Origin: Lentzea waywayandensis
GTDB taxonomy: Bacteria; Actinomycetota; Actinomycetes; Mycobacteriales; Pseudonocardiaceae
Direction of reading: 5' to 3'
Length of the DNA stretch: 64,000 nucleotides
Assembly (NCBI RefSeq): GCF_900115955.1
Contig: NZ_FOYL01000017.1
Span: forward strand, 1-64,000
Of the stretch, positions 33,793-43,082 are shown one piece after another. The first letter of the stretch is position 1. Each line of letters begins with the position of its first letter. Under the pieces are notes generated by a model. The model was not told the origin of the DNA. It ran no database searches and was given only the letters and a program-made list of their open reading frames with translations. The translations under genes and the position numbers were made by a program.

Positions 33793-34476
33793 CTAACTCT
33801 TGCCCTTCGCATCCTCGGGGGTCACAAGCGCCAGCTCACGTTTTACCTCAGATATGAATTGCGCTCGAACAGCTTTCAGTCTCTTGAGCGCAGGCAAGAA
33901 CCGTGCAGCCATCCGGCCCCAGTCAACCTTTTCCTCACCTTCGTCGCTATCTTTGCGAGGCGGAGGACGGGGAGGGATGTACAGGCTGTACCGCACAGCT
34001 CCACACTCGGATACGAGGTTATCTGCCGTGCTCACCAATCGCCCACCGGCAAGCAGCTCGATCGCAACCGCTGCTTCGCGTACTGCCGACAGCCTCACAG
34101 ACAGCTCCGAGCTGAAGTTGGGATCCTTAAAGCAAGTCATAATGTCGTAGGGAAGATCTTGATCACCCTCAGGCGGCAACAGATACACGAGTTCATCGAC
34201 GGAAGTGACAAAATTCCTATAGACCTCGAACCGCTGACTCCGCCACTCAATTCGAGCATCGTGCGCTTGCCGCAGCTCCTCACGAGCTCGCTCAATTTCG
34301 TTTCGCTCTTGTTCACGCTCACGTTCACGCCGCCACCTCAAATCTTCCCGCTCTAGTTCACGCTTCCATCGGCGGTCCTCTCGCCAGGCGTTGATCAACT
34401 GTCCGCTGATAATTCCGACAATGCCCAGTACGGCAACGACTACGGGCACCCAGACCGAAACTTGTCCTGGCGGCAC
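33793..34476 (-). CDS. Membrane-anchored coiled-coil protein of unknown function
   Basis: A 227-aa protein. The N-terminus VWVPVVVAVLGIVGIISGQL is a membrane helix. Residues 28-75 form a highly charged coiled coil rich in Arg and Glu (EDRRWKRELEREDLRWRRER). A soluble helical domain follows (RFEVYRNFVTSVDELVYLL, LSAVREAAVAIELLAGG). This layout is common in actinobacterial proteins of unknown role, sometimes near phage-related genes. It is not linked to a neighbour: the next gene to the right is a phage-portal fragment on the other strand. Confidence 0.65.
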   Translation of the reverse strand: MPPGQVSVWVPVVVAVLGIVGIISGQLINAWREDRRWKRELEREDLRWRREREREQERNEIERAREELRQAHDARIEWRSQRFEVYRNFVTSVDELVYLLPPEGDQDLPYDIMTCFKDPNFSSELSVRLSAVREAAVAIELLAGGRLVSTADNLVSECGAVRYSLYIPPRPPPRKDSDEGEEKVDWGRMAARFLPALKRLKAVRAQFISEVKRELALVTPEDAKGKS

Positions 34477-34496
34477 GGCAAGACCGTACCCGCTAC

Positions 34497-34865
34497 ATGG
34501 TGGTGATCGTCCTGACTACCACCAAATTCACGCTGTCGCCTGAACAATGGGTGACCCGCCTCGCCCGGCGGCACAACAAGCAACTCCCCGAACTCGAACT
34601 GCCGGACGCCTACTACGAAGGCGAACAGTCGCTGTCGTACATGCACCCCGAGCTGTTGCGGCGCTTGGACTCCCGCCTGCGGTCGGTGGTCATCAACTGG
34701 CCCCCAACTCATTGTGGACTCGTTGGACGAACGCTCGGACGTCACCAGCTTCCGGCTGGGCGGTGAGGCGGCGACCGATCGGGAGCTGTGGCACATCTGG
34801 CAGGCCAACCACCTGGACCTGTACTCCGAGCAAGCGCACGTGAACGCCCTCGCCCTTGGCCGCTC
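34497..34865 (+). pseudogene. Phage portal protein fragment with frameshift
   Basis: The frame from 34497 reads TLSPEQWVTRLARRHNKQLP, then YYEGEQSLSYMHPELLRRLD and SVVINWP. After a run of five C the sequence continues in the next frame with LIVDSLDERSDVTSFRLGGE and IWQANHLDLYSEQAHVNALA then LGRSY. Joined, this is the N-terminal 110 residues of an SPP1-Gp6-like portal protein, the ring through which phage DNA is packaged. One extra C in the C-tract near 34700 explains the shift. The rest is cut away where the transposase remnant begins. Confidence 0.65.
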
Positions 34866-35170
34866 CTACACCTGTACGTGCCGAAAACTACGTCCATGCA
34901 GGTCAAGGCACATGGCGATACTCGTGGATGACGCAGTCGAGAAGATCACGTCGGTCTATCATGCGGCGTTCGATCTGAGCAGGTTCGCCAGGCTGAGGTC
35001 GGCCCCGCGAGGGTGCCGCCTCGGCGAGCGATCGGCGGGCTCGGTGCTCGCCGTAGTACCGCTCGTACTCACGCAGCGCCTAGCGCAGATGGGCCTGATT
35101 CCAGATAAGCGGGCGGCCGGAGAGGTCACCGCGAAAGTTCTTACTCCAGTCGATACAGATCAGCCCGAAA
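34866..35170 (-). mobile_element. Transposase tail remnant, diverged second copy
   Basis: The bases match 27795-28080 with many differences (for example the TACGTGCCGAAAACTACGTC segment against the GCGTGCTGAAAATTACGTC segment) and then continue into the well-kept non-coding piece that also follows the first copy. No open frame survives. It interrupts the portal fragment on its left. Confidence 0.55.
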
Positions 35171-35288
35171 GATTGATTAGTGTCGACTGGCCCTCTATAC
35201 TAGGTTCGAGCTATTCAATAGCGCATGAACACACGAACTGCGCAAGCTTGCTACATATGGGGACTCAAGTCTCCCTCGGACATTCTCT

Positions 35289-35322
35289 TACCCCACGGGA
35301 TTCCTCGGGATCCCGTGGGGTA
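35289..35322. terminator. Hairpin after the recombinase tail, second copy
   Basis: TACCCCACGGGAT and ATCCCGTGGGGTA pair over 13 bases around TCCTCGGG. It corresponds to the perfect palindrome at 28212-28245 and likewise ends 2 bases before the stop codon of the recombinase tail. Confidence 0.6.
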
Positions 35323-35324
35323 AT

Positions 35325-35583
35325 TCATATTTCGACCGCTTTCGTGACATCACACCATTCCAACGCGAGAATCGACTGGACTGAGCGATGGGCAGGTTCC
35401 ATGGTTTTCACAACCTGTGAGGCGGGTCGAAGTTTCACTCGCTGACCGTCGTATTCGATTTGCAAACGTTGCTCGTAGAGTTGATCAACCAGCCCCGCGA
35501 GCACGTCCTCCTCCACAGGTCCAGCTGGCCGCTCGAGTAGGCCTGGGAGCGCTTCAAACAGGTGATCTTCACGGATGACCGTC
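35325..35583 (-). pseudogene. Serine recombinase C-terminal remnant
   Basis: The minus strand encodes IREDHLFEALPGLLERPAGP, then VDQLYEQRLQIEYDGQRVKL and TMEPAHRSVQSILALEW up to a stop at 35325, matching the last 85 residues of the recombinase at 28248. Everything before VREDHL, that is the catalytic, recombinase and zinc-ribbon domains, is gone. Its upstream reading runs into an unrelated gene fragment. It is the third recombinase trace in this orientation. Confidence 0.75.
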
Positions 35584-35739
35584 CTGAACTCGAAGCGGAT
35601 CGTGAACGTCGAGGCGCTGCTGGACTGCCCGGAACTGGCGAGCATCAGGTTCCTCAACTGCGGCAACCCGTTCAGGACTAACGGCAAGGCGCTGTTCGGG
35701 TCCAGGGGCTTCGCCGAGCTGGACATCGACTACTCGTAG
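35575..35739 (+). pseudogene. Leucine-rich-repeat-like C-terminal fragment
   Basis: A 54-codon plus-strand frame reads VNVEALLDCPELASIRFLNC and ends FAELDIDYS with a TAG at 35737. The spacing of leucines and the ending suggest the last repeats of a small leucine-rich protein, but the match is only by pattern. It overlaps the recombinase junction at its 5' end, so it is probably the tail of a gene cut by the recombinase element. It converges on and overlaps the DUF4188-type gene by 10 bases. Confidence 0.35.
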
Positions 35740-36233
35740 AGGTCCTTCTCGCTCAGGACCGGGGTGTTGTCGTAGGTGCGTCCCAGGCGTTCCGCCGACC
35801 CGAACATGGGGCCTCTGGCGCGCTGGATCCCGGCGAAGCGGGCGAACCCGATCGGCTTGGGCACGTCGTCGTAGACGGCCTCCATGCCGCCCTTGGCCGA
35901 GTACGTCTCGTGCCAGAAGCCGGTGCCGCCCGAGTCCTTGAGGAAGTCCAGCCACCACTGCCGGTGCGGCTGCGAACGGGCGAAGTCGAGCAGCGAGGGC
36001 AGGTCGCGCCAGTACTGACGCATGCCCATGTTCATCGGGAAGACCGAGTAGTACACGGGTTCGTGCAGCAGCAGGCCGTCCGGCGCGTCCGCGACCGACT
36101 GGCTGATCTTGCGGCCGAAGCTGAAGAAGGTGCGGATGCCGTACAGCTGGTTCACCCGCATGCCGAGGTACAGGACGACCAGGTCTGGATACGCGGACAG
36201 GTCGACGGTCTGCCGGGTCACTCTGGTTGGCAT
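35730..36233 (-). CDS. DUF4188-type monooxygenase-like protein
   Basis: A 167-aa protein with the start ATG at 36233, 6 bases after AAGGAG. It shows the pattern of the DUF4188 family: YPDLVVLYLGMRVNQLYGIR, GLLLHEPVYYSVFPMNMGMR, QYWRDLPSLLDFARSQPHRQ, and the strongly conserved GGTGFWHETYSAKGGMEAVY. The family has a ferredoxin-like fold related to small haem-free monooxygenases and is often found with aldoxime dehydratase-like names; its reaction is not established. It is divergent from the symporter gene, with 156 bases between. Confidence 0.75.
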   Translation of the reverse strand: MPTRVTRQTVDLSAYPDLVVLYLGMRVNQLYGIRTFFSFGRKISQSVADAPDGLLLHEPVYYSVFPMNMGMRQYWRDLPSLLDFARSQPHRQWWLDFLKDSGGTGFWHETYSAKGGMEAVYDDVPKPIGFARFAGIQRARGPMFGSAERLGRTYDNTPVLSEKDLYE

Positions 36234-36389
36234 CCGGGGCTCCTTGGGTCGAGTCGCGTGTGGACTTGTTCGACGGTACGAATGTGCTCTTGACGGGCAG
36301 TGAACGGCAACCCGCGCTTAGTGAATTACGACTTCCACGACGGTGCGACGGTGTCTTGACCGGCCACGGCGGGACGGAGAAAATTCGCC

Positions 36390-37286
36390 ATGGACTCCCC
36401 CTGGCTCCTGGCCAGCCTGCCTTTCGCGCTCGGTGTCGTCATGTTCGGTCTGGGACTGGCGCTCACCGTGGACGACTTCCGGCTGGTCGGCCGGCACCCG
36501 AAGGCGGTTGTGGTCGCGCTGGCGTGCCAGGTCCTGCTGCTGCCCGCCGTCTGCTTCGGACTGGTGCTCGCGTTCCGGCTGCCGGCGGAGCTCGCGGTCG
36601 GGATGATGCTGCTCTCGGCGTCGCCGGGTGGTCCCACGGCCAACCTCTACAGCCACCTGTTCGGCGGGCACGTCGCCCTCAACGTCACGCTCACGGCCGT
36701 CAACTCGGTGCTGGTGGTGGTCACCATGCCGATCGTGGTGAACCTGTCGGCCGGGTACTTCCTGGCCGGTGACGCCGACGTCGGGCTGCCGTTCGGCAAG
36801 GTGGTGCAGGTCTTCGCGATCGTGCTCGTGCCGGTCGCGGTCGGGATGCTCGTGCGCGCGCGAGCACCGCATTTGGCGCAGTGGCTCAACAAGCCGGTGC
36901 GGGTGCTGTCGGTCGTGGTGCTGGTTGTGGTCATCGCCGCGGTGGTCTACGGGGTGCGCAACGACCTCGCGGGTTACTTCGTCGCGGTCGGCCTGGCCGT
37001 GCTGGTCTTCAACGTCGTGAGCATGCTGATCGGCTACGGCGTGCCGCGCCTCACCGGCGTCGAGCACCGTGCGGCCGTCGCGGCCGGGTTCGAGATCGGC
37101 ATCCACAACACCGCGTTCGCCATCACCGTCGCGCTGAGCCCAGGGCTGTTGAACAGCGCCGAGATGGCCATCCCCGGCACGGCGTACGGCATCGTCATGT
37201 TCTTCACGGCGGCCGCGTTCGGCTGGGTGATCACCCGCCGCCGCGCTCAGGTTCGCGGTGCGCGCACGCCGGTCGAACCCGCATGA
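36390..37286 (+). CDS. Bile acid:sodium symporter family carrier
   Basis: A 298-aa protein with about nine hydrophobic helices, typical length for the BASS/SBF family. SASPGGPTANLYSHLFGG and a second half containing AGFEIGIHNTAFAITVALSP show the crossed, sodium-binding helices of this fold. In bacteria these carriers import organic anions; the substrate cannot be told from sequence. The ribosome site GGAGAA is about 10 bases before the ATG. The stop overlaps the ATG of the large regulator gene (ATGA), so the two are co-expressed. Confidence 0.8.
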   Translation: MDSPWLLASLPFALGVVMFGLGLALTVDDFRLVGRHPKAVVVALACQVLLLPAVCFGLVLAFRLPAELAVGMMLLSASPGGPTANLYSHLFGGHVALNVTLTAVNSVLVVVTMPIVVNLSAGYFLAGDADVGLPFGKVVQVFAIVLVPVAVGMLVRARAPHLAQWLNKPVRVLSVVVLVVVIAAVVYGVRNDLAGYFVAVGLAVLVFNVVSMLIGYGVPRLTGVEHRAAVAAGFEIGIHNTAFAITVALSPGLLNSAEMAIPGTAYGIVMFFTAAAFGWVITRRRAQVRGARTPVEPA

Positions 37287-40200
37287 GCCCGCGCCTGCAC
37301 ATCCTCGGCCCGCTGCGGGTGTGGCGCGACGGTGCCGAGGTCGACGCCGGGCCACGGCAGCAGGCCTATCTGCTCGCCCTGCTGCTGGTCCGCGCGGGCA
37401 GGCCGGTCACGACGAGCGAGCTGATCGGCCTGGTCTGGGGCGACGATGCCCCGACGAGCGCGCTCAACGTCATCCACAAGTACGTCGGCGCGTTGCGGCG
37501 GCTGCTCGAACCCGCGAACCCCGCCAGGAGTCCCGGTTCGTACCTGCACCGCCGTGGCAACGCGTACCTCTTCACCGCCGGCCCTGACACGCTGGACCTC
37601 GTCGCCTTCCGGGAACTCGTCGACACCGCCAAGGCGGCCCAGGCGCGGAGTCAGCACGAAGCGGCGCTGGAGCACTACGTGGAGGCGCTCGGCCTGTGGC
37701 AGGGCCCTGCGGGGGACGGACTCGCCCACGGACCGACGGCGATGGCGATCTTCGCCGCCCTGGACGACGAGTTCCGCGCTGCCTGCGAGGCCGCGGCCGA
37801 CCTGGCCGTGTCATTGCGCCGGCCGGAACGGGTGCTCCCGGCGTTGCAGCTGGCCGCGAAGACGGCACCGTTCCACGAACCCGTGCAGGCCGGTCTCATC
37901 TCCCTGCTCGGTTCCGCCGGACGGCAGGCGGAGGCGCTGTCGGCGTTCCGCGAACTCCGCGCCCGCCTGGCCGACGAGCTCGGCATCGACCCCGGCCCCG
38001 CATTGCAGGACGCCTACCTGCGGGTGCTGACGCAGTCCCCCGCGCCAGAGCCGGACCCGGACAGCGCACCCGTGCGCGGCGCCGATCTCGTTGGCAGGAC
38101 CGAGGAACTCGCTGCGCTGCGGCAGGCCGTGGAGGCGGCGTTCACCGGACGCACCGGGCTAGCCGTCGTGGAGGGCGAACCAGGCGTGGGCAAGACCCGC
38201 CTTCTGGAGGAGGCCGCCGCAGACGCGAACCGGCGTGGCGCGCTCGTCGTCTGGGCGTCCTGCCTGGAAGGCGACGGGGCTCCCTCGATGTGGCCGTGGG
38301 AACAGGCCCTCACCACGGTCCTCGACAGCCTGCCCGCACCCGCGCGGGAGAAGTGGCTAGGCGGTGAGCTCGGTGGCCTCCTCGAGGAGCGGGACGACCA
38401 CGCGGCACCGGCGGCGTCCGGGAGCCGTGCCCAGTTCCGCCTGTTCGAGCAGGTCGTCACCGTCGTCGGGCAGGCTGTGGGCCAACGGCCCGTGGTGCTC
38501 ATCATCGACGACCTGCAGTGGGCCGACACCGCCTCACTGCACCTGTTCGGCCATCTGGCGACCCGGTTGCCCGCCGGTGCCGCGATCATCGGCGCACTTC
38601 GCGACCGCGCACCGTCCCCCGGTTCCGACCTGTCCCGGGTGCTGGCCGCCGCCAGCCGGCTGCCCGGCCACCGGAGGTTCCGGCTCGGCCCTCTCGACCT
38701 GACCGCCGTGACCGAGCTCGTGCGGCGCGAGACCGGCCGTGAGCCCGGTGCGGACATCGCCCGCACCATCCACTCCCGCACCGCAGGCAACCCGTTCTTC
38801 GTCCGTGAGCTGTCAAGGCTCCTCAGCGACAGCGGCGCGCTGGGGGACGCCTCGGCCGGGGTGCCGTCCACCGTGCGGGACGTGGTCCGCGACCGCATGG
38901 CAGGCCTTGATGACCACACCCGCGACCTACTGCGGATCGCCGCACTCATCGGCCGTGACGTCGAGCTGGACCTGCTCGCCCGTGCCGCCGCCCTCGACCT
39001 GACGGAGTGCCTCGAACTCCTCGAACCGTTGCGCGCACTCGGTCTGCTCGAACCGACGGCGGACCCGTTCTCGTTGCGCTTCGCCCACGACCTGGTCCGC
39101 GAGTCGATCACGGAGACAACGGCGCGGCAGCAGGCGATGCGGCTGCACCTGCGTATCGCGGACGCCCTGGAGGACCAGCACGCCGACGAGTCCATCACCG
39201 AACGCCTCGCGTACCACCTGCAGGCCGCTGGCCCCCTCGCCGACCCGGTGCGCACCGCCGAGGCGTTGAAACGCGCCGGTCGTCGCGCAACGGCCAAACT
39301 CGCGTTCGCGGCCGCCGACCGGCACCTGCAGTCGGCCGCCCAGATCGCCCGAACGGCCGGGCTCCCGGAACTGGAGCTCTCCGCCCTGTCGCTGCTCGCC
39401 ATCGCACCACGCCGGCAGGCCGGATACGGCGGCACCACGTTCGACCTGCTCGAACGGGCGGAACTCCTGGCGCGCCAACTGAGCCGGGACGTGGAGGCCG
39501 CCGGACTGCTGTTCGCCCGCCTGTTCGGGGCCTACACCTTCCTGGAGTGGGACCGCGAACGCCTCGTCCGCCGGTTGCGCGAGCAGGGTGAGGCGTCCTC
39601 CGACCCGGTCGTGCGGGTGTACGGCAGGCAGGCGTGGGGCCTGCACCAGTGGGACGTCGGGAACATCGGCGAGGCACACCGGTGCTTCGAGGCGAACAAC
39701 CCGGCCGTGCTCGACGGCGTCGTCTCCGCGCACAGCGACACGCCGATCCGGCGGGACGTCTCGGGTGAGTGGCCCGGCTGGCGTGCCGTCGTGACCGCTT
39801 TGCACGGTGACGTGGAGAAGGCCCGGACCATGATCGACCAGTGGAACGGGCCCGACGACCCGTACGCGGTCGCGACCTGGGCCTACTACCTCACGATCAT
39901 CGGTGCCACGGCCGGTGACGCGGACCTGGTGATCCGCACGGTCGAACGCTGGATCGCCGTGGGCACCGGCCGCGCCGCCGTGCAGCAGGAGCACTACGTC
40001 CGGCTGAACTGGTGCTGGGCCCGCGCCCTCACCGGCGACGACCCGGCCGGGGTCGCGGCGGAGGCCGAGGAGCTCCTCGCCGCGTCGCTGGCCGACCCGC
40101 CTCGGTGGGGTGTCGCGTTCCACAATGGACTGGTCGCCGAGATGTGGCTGACCGCCGGGAAGTTGGACTACGCGGACATCGCGCTCGACCGGGCGGACAA

Positions 40201-40408
40201 GGCGTTGGAGGCCAACGGCCAGCGCTACGCCGAGGGACTGGTGCGGCTGCTGCGGGCGCGCCTGCTGCACGCCCGTGGTGAGCCCGTCGACGTCGTACGG
40301 GCCGCGGCCGAGGAGGCCCGCGCGTTCTCCGCCGGTCGTGAGGCCCACCTGTTCGCCCGCCGTGCGCAGGAGTTCCTGGCCGGGCTCGACCGTGCGGCGA
40401 TCTCCTAA
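37283..40408 (+). CDS. SARP/BTAD-AAA ATPase transcription regulator (AfsR/LuxR-large type)
   Basis: A 1041-aa regulator. Residues 1-95 are an OmpR-like winged helix (RLHILGPLRVWRDGAEV, TTSELIGLVWGDDAPTSALN). A bacterial transcriptional activation domain follows at about 100-250 (QAGLISLLGSAGRQAEAL, then DELGIDPGPALQ). After VGRTEELAALR come a P-loop GEPGVGKTRLLEE at about 298-310 and a Walker B VVLIIDDLQWADTASLH. The remaining 450 residues are TPR-like helices. SARP proteins bind direct repeats near promoters and switch on antibiotic or transport genes. It is translationally coupled to the symporter gene, so it may sense the imported compound. Its stop overlaps the stop of the MFS gene. Confidence 0.85.
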   Translation: MSPRLHILGPLRVWRDGAEVDAGPRQQAYLLALLLVRAGRPVTTSELIGLVWGDDAPTSALNVIHKYVGALRRLLEPANPARSPGSYLHRRGNAYLFTAGPDTLDLVAFRELVDTAKAAQARSQHEAALEHYVEALGLWQGPAGDGLAHGPTAMAIFAALDDEFRAACEAAADLAVSLRRPERVLPALQLAAKTAPFHEPVQAGLISLLGSAGRQAEALSAFRELRARLADELGIDPGPALQDAYLRVLTQSPAPEPDPDSAPVRGADLVGRTEELAALRQAVEAAFTGRTGLAVVEGEPGVGKTRLLEEAAADANRRGALVVWASCLEGDGAPSMWPWEQALTTVLDSLPAPAREKWLGGELGGLLEERDDHAAPAASGSRAQFRLFEQVVTVVGQAVGQRPVVLIIDDLQWADTASLHLFGHLATRLPAGAAIIGALRDRAPSPGSDLSRVLAAASRLPGHRRFRLGPLDLTAVTELVRRETGREPGADIARTIHSRTAGNPFFVRELSRLLSDSGALGDASAGVPSTVRDVVRDRMAGLDDHTRDLLRIAALIGRDVELDLLARAAALDLTECLELLEPLRALGLLEPTADPFSLRFAHDLVRESITETTARQQAMRLHLRIADALEDQHADESITERLAYHLQAAGPLADPVRTAEALKRAGRRATAKLAFAAADRHLQSAAQIARTAGLPELELSALSLLAIAPRRQAGYGGTTFDLLERAELLARQLSRDVEAAGLLFARLFGAYTFLEWDRERLVRRLREQGEASSDPVVRVYGRQAWGLHQWDVGNIGEAHRCFEANNPAVLDGVVSAHSDTPIRRDVSGEWPGWRAVVTALHGDVEKARTMIDQWNGPDDPYAVATWAYYLTIIGATAGDADLVIRTVERWIAVGTGRAAVQQEHYVRLNWCWARALTGDDPAGVAAEAEELLAASLADPPRWGVAFHNGLVAEMWLTAGKLDYADIALDRADKALEANGQRYAEGLVRLLRARLLHARGEPVDVVRAAAEEARAFSAGREAHLFARRAQEFLAGLDRAAIS

Positions 40409-41630
40409 CGCGATGGCCTTGTTCGGCCGATGGTCACCGCGTACAGGGCCAGGCCGGCGGCGGTGAAGACGAAGCCGGCCCAGACGGTCGACAGGGTGCC
40501 CCAGCCGGCGCCGAGGGTGATCGCGCCGCCGATCGCGCCCAGCGAGTTGGCCAGGTTGAGCGCGGCCAGGTTCAGGGCGCCCATCAGGGTCGGGGCGTCC
40601 GGGGCGAGGCTGGTCAGCCGAACCTGGATGGTGGGGATCGCGAACATCATGGTCGCGCCGACGCCGAACAGGCAGGGCAACAGGATCACCAGGTCGTCGC
40701 CGGCCACGCCGATGATCACCAACAGCACCAGGACGCTGCCGTAGCCGTACGTCAGCCCGCGGTGCGCGTACCGGTCGGCGACCCGTCCGCCGAGGTGGTT
40801 GCCCACCGCCATGCCGATGCCGAACACGGCGAGCGCGACCGGGATGAGCGCGGCATCGCTGCGGGCGGCGTCGGTGACGAACGGGCCGATGAACGTGTAG
40901 ACGGCGAAGATGCTGGAGATGCCAAGCGCCGCGACGACGACCATCACCCAGACGTCCTTGCTGCGCAGGGCGCCCAGCTCGTTCGTGACGGACCCGCCGC
41001 GCAGGTCGCCGGTGCGTGGCAGCCAGGCGACGAGTGCGGCGCCGGCGAGCAGACCGATGGCGGCCACGGTCCAGTACATGACCCGCCATCCGGCGTTCTG
41101 GCCGATGAACGTGCCCAGCGGCGATCCGAGGATCGTGGCGACCGTGAGCCCGCCCATCACGGTGGCGAAGGCCTTGCCGCCCTTGCCCGGCCCGTACACG
41201 TACGCGGCGACAACGGCCCCTGCGCCGAAGAACGCACCCTGCACACTGCCGCTGACGAACCGGCAGACGACGAGCAGCGCGATGTTCGGTGCCAGCGCGG
41301 AAGACCGTTGCCGATCAGGAACAGCACGACCAGACCGAGCAGCAGCGCACGCCGGTTGACCCCGGCGGCGAGCAGGGTGATCGCCGGGGAGCCGATCACC
41401 ACGCCGAACGCGTAGGCGGTGATCGCGTACGTCGCGACCGGGATCGACACGTCCAGATCGGACGCCAGGAGCTGGATGACGCCGTTGCTGCCGAACTCGC
41501 CGGTGCCGATCGCGAAAGTGCCCAGTGCCAACGCGAACAGCGCCAGCTTCGGGTTGCGGATGGGTGACCTCGCGACGGTGTGCCGCTTCTCTTCGACAGC
41601 GCACTGGCCCACGTAGGCGTGCTGATGCAT
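40405..41630 (-). pseudogene. MFS efflux transporter with an internal frameshift
   Basis: The ATG at 41630 follows AAGGACGGG and gives the start of a DHA1-type drug exporter (SPIRNPKLALFALALGTFAI, GVIQLLASDLDVSIP). At LVVLFLIGNGL, near 41300, the frame breaks: the family sequence continues as SALAPNIALLVVCRFVSGSV one frame over and runs to the stop at 40405. One base is missing in the CTTCC stretch. Joined, the two parts make a normal protein of about 408 aa with 12 helices. It is either a broken gene or a sequencing error. It lies 11 bases after the Tat hydrolase gene, in the same transcript. Confidence 0.7.
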
Positions 41631-41641
41631 CGTCCCGTCCT

Positions 41642-42436
41642 TCAGCGCGCGGCGCGTTCGATGAGCTCGGCCGTCGCGGCGGGTTGCGAAATCATCGCGA
41701 CGTGCGAGGCGTTGACCTCCACGGTGCGTGCGCTGGCCCGTTGCGCCACAAACCGTTGCGCCGCAGCGGGAAAGACGTTGTCCTTGCGGGCGACGAGGTA
41801 CCAGGAGGGAATGGTCTTCCAGGCCGGCACACCGGACGGCTCCCCCAGCGCGCGCACGTCGACCGGCCGCTGGCCCGCCTGCATCACGTCGGTGGTCGCC
41901 TTGGGCAGGTCGCCGGCGAACACGTCGCGGAACACCTCTCTCTTGATGTACGCGTCGGCGCTCACACCGTTGGGACGGAAGTCCAAAGCAGTCTCGTCGA
42001 CCTTGCTCCCCGGGTATCTCGTCTGCAGGTCCTGCAACGACTCGCGCTGGTCGGGTGCGAAGGCGGCCACGTACACGAGGGCCTTGACGTTCGTGTTGCC
42101 GGTGGCGGCGTTCGTGATCACGTTGCCGCCGTAGGAATGCGCGGCGAGGACGAGCGGACCGCCGAGGGTGGCGAGGACGGTCGCCAGGTAGGCGGCGTCG
42201 GAGGCCACGCCGCGCAACGGGATCGCCGGGGCGATGACCGGATAACCGTCCCGGATCAGGCGCGCGGCGACGGCGTTCCAGCCGGAGGCGTCGGCGAACG
42301 CGCCGTGCACGAGCACCACCGTGGGCTTGCGCGTGCCGCCGGGCGTGGGATGTGCCTGTGCCGCCGACGTTCCGACAGCTGCTGCGGCGGCGACCGCGGC
42401 GGATCCGGCCAGCAGGCTTCGGCGAGATGTGGTCAT
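41642..42436 (-). CDS. Exported alpha/beta-hydrolase (Tat signal)
   Basis: A 264-aa protein. The N-terminus TTSRRSLLAGSAAVAAAAAV is a twin-arginine signal with cleavage after SAAQA. The mature part shows VVLVHGAFADASGWN (oxyanion strand), the nucleophile elbow LAAHSYGG with the serine, and a C-terminal histidine in VNASHVAM. It belongs to the short esterase/salicylate-esterase-like group. It acts outside the cell. The neighbouring TetR and MFS genes on the same strand suggest a small detoxification operon for some antibiotic or ester, now damaged at both ends. Confidence 0.8.
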   Translation of the reverse strand: MTTSRRSLLAGSAAVAAAAAVGTSAAQAHPTPGGTRKPTVVLVHGAFADASGWNAVAARLIRDGYPVIAPAIPLRGVASDAAYLATVLATLGGPLVLAAHSYGGNVITNAATGNTNVKALVYVAAFAPDQRESLQDLQTRYPGSKVDETALDFRPNGVSADAYIKREVFRDVFAGDLPKATTDVMQAGQRPVDVRALGEPSGVPAWKTIPSWYLVARKDNVFPAAAQRFVAQRASARTVEVNASHVAMISQPAATAELIERAAR

Positions 42437-42563
42437 TGGAGTGCTCCGTCCAGTGTGCTCGGCAGTGATCGCGGCTCAGTGTGGAACCGCGTACTGGACG
42501 AACAGTGAACGAAACCGGCGGCCCAGTTCCTTCGATGTCAAGTGCACTGACCTGCCACGGCCC

Positions 42564-43082
42564 TCAGTTCGCTGGCCACCCGGCGATCGCGGTGAACATC
42601 CGGCGGCAGCGGGCGAGCATGTCCGCCACGGTGTGGTCGGGGTGCGCGAGCCACCAGCGCACCAGCGCGGACAGGACGCTCAGCCAGACCTCCGTGGCCG
42701 CGGTGATGTCGTCGGCGTCGGTGAGGCCGTGGGCCAGCGCGCCTTCACGCACGCCGGTGATCGCCGGCGCGGCGACCAGACGTCGTTGTGCGCGAAGGGC
42801 GACGGCCGCAGCGGTGCCGGGCGGGACCGTGGTGTCGTAGAGCAGCGACCAGTCGTGCGGGCGCGGGGCCAGCGCGGTGAACACGGCCTCCAGCACGGTG
42901 AAGGCCGCGTCGAGACCTGGTGTGACGTCGACGAGCGCCTCTTCGACGTGGGTCACGATGTTGCTGCGCGCACGGGTCAGGCAGGCAGCGAACAGGTCGT
43001 CCTTGGAGCCGAAGTAGCTGTGGACGAGCGGCTTGGTGATGCCGGCCGCGGCGGCGACGTCCGACAGCGTGTGGGGTGCCAA
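42564..43082 (-). pseudogene. TetR-family regulator, 5' end replaced by an insertion sequence
   Basis: The protein reads HTLSDVAAAAGITKPLVHSY then FGSKDDLFAACL, which is the second half of the TetR helix-turn-helix, followed by a ligand domain (VWLSVLSALVRWWLAHPDHT). The first 25 or so residues of the DNA-binding domain are missing, and the codons before HTLS are the end of the insertion sequence (43070-44245). Without helix 1 it is unlikely to bind DNA. It presumably repressed the Tat hydrolase and MFS genes downstream, which may now be expressed without control. Confidence 0.75.
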
